This document shows, in pieces, positions 11,635 to 11,689 of a stretch of DNA of 11,689 nt; the first letter of the stretch is position 1, and the number at the start of each line of letters is the position of its first letter. The translations under genes and the position numbers were made by a program. The notes under the pieces were generated by a model. That model saw only the letters and a program-made list of their open reading frames with translations, was not told the origin of the DNA and did no database searches. Source of the DNA: Candidatus Microgenomates bacterium (GTDB lineage: Bacteria > Patescibacteriota > Microgenomatia > UBA1400 > PJMF01); assembly GCA_015485595.1 (NCBI GenBank), contig WFTH01000086.1:1-11689 (forward strand), written 5' to 3'.

Positions 11635-11689
11635 GCACTTTGGTTCCTTGTTTACTCCCAAGTGACGTTTTCGTAGTGAGAGATCTTAC
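11635..11689 (-). other. Right edge, possible end of a neighbouring gene
   Basis: Two minus-strand frames are open to the edge: one ends KISHYENVTWE then TAA (11654-11652), the other runs to TAG-TAG (11626-11621). The first looks more like a protein end and leaves the tRNA promoter outside coding sequence, but too little is present to decide. Confidence 0.25.

Overview
The window reads as a compact, AT-rich bacterial chromosome, most like a Candidate Phyla Radiation (Patescibacteria, perhaps Microgenomates) genome. That placement is inferred from small proteins, two-subunit transketolase, tRNAs without encoded CCA, a LytR_C-type surface protein and many starts lacking a Shine-Dalgarno. No marker gene here fixes the taxonomy. 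TGA is used as a stop (end of ldh), so the code is standard.

Left part (1-2958, minus strand): an F1Fo ATP synthase operon in the order a, c, b, delta, alpha, with alpha running off the left edge. It has a clear promoter ahead of atpB and a strong ribosome site only before the c subunit. Two subunits are unusual: delta is a tandem pair of C-terminal domains with no N-terminal helical domain, and subunit a carries a Lys/Glu-rich insert of about 55 residues. Next upstream (3001-4680, minus) is a membrane protein joining a PilM-like cytosolic half to an external LytR_C-like domain.

Middle (4730-6831): tRNA-Lys and mutM on the plus strand converge with a lactate dehydrogenase on the minus strand over a shared hairpin. 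The LDH has lost the Asp typical of NAD binding and has Gly-Arg-Arg instead. Then come the two halves of a split transketolase (6981-8941, minus), separated by about 170 bases built largely of 7-base units.

Right part (9019-11689): a GIY-YIG gene bracketed by inverted hairpin repeats (candidate small mobile unit), truB, an unrecognised 160-residue gene, and an RRM RNA-binding protein with a hairpin-rich leader and strong terminator. The window ends with a minus-strand tRNA-Asp/tRNA-Glu pair. Beside tRNA-Glu lies a partial copy of its 3' half whose T-loop is split by two GC-rich hairpins.

Three themes cut across genes. (1) Heptamer-phased short repeats with different unit sequences recur at gene ends, in spacers and once inside a coding region. 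(2) Several genes have a -10 box only 7-9 bases before the ATG, suggesting leaderless mRNAs, while genes inside the atp operon use Shine-Dalgarno sites. (3) Two hairpin-bearing insert-like structures (around the GIY-YIG gene and in the tRNA-Glu copy) hint at small mobile or scar elements.
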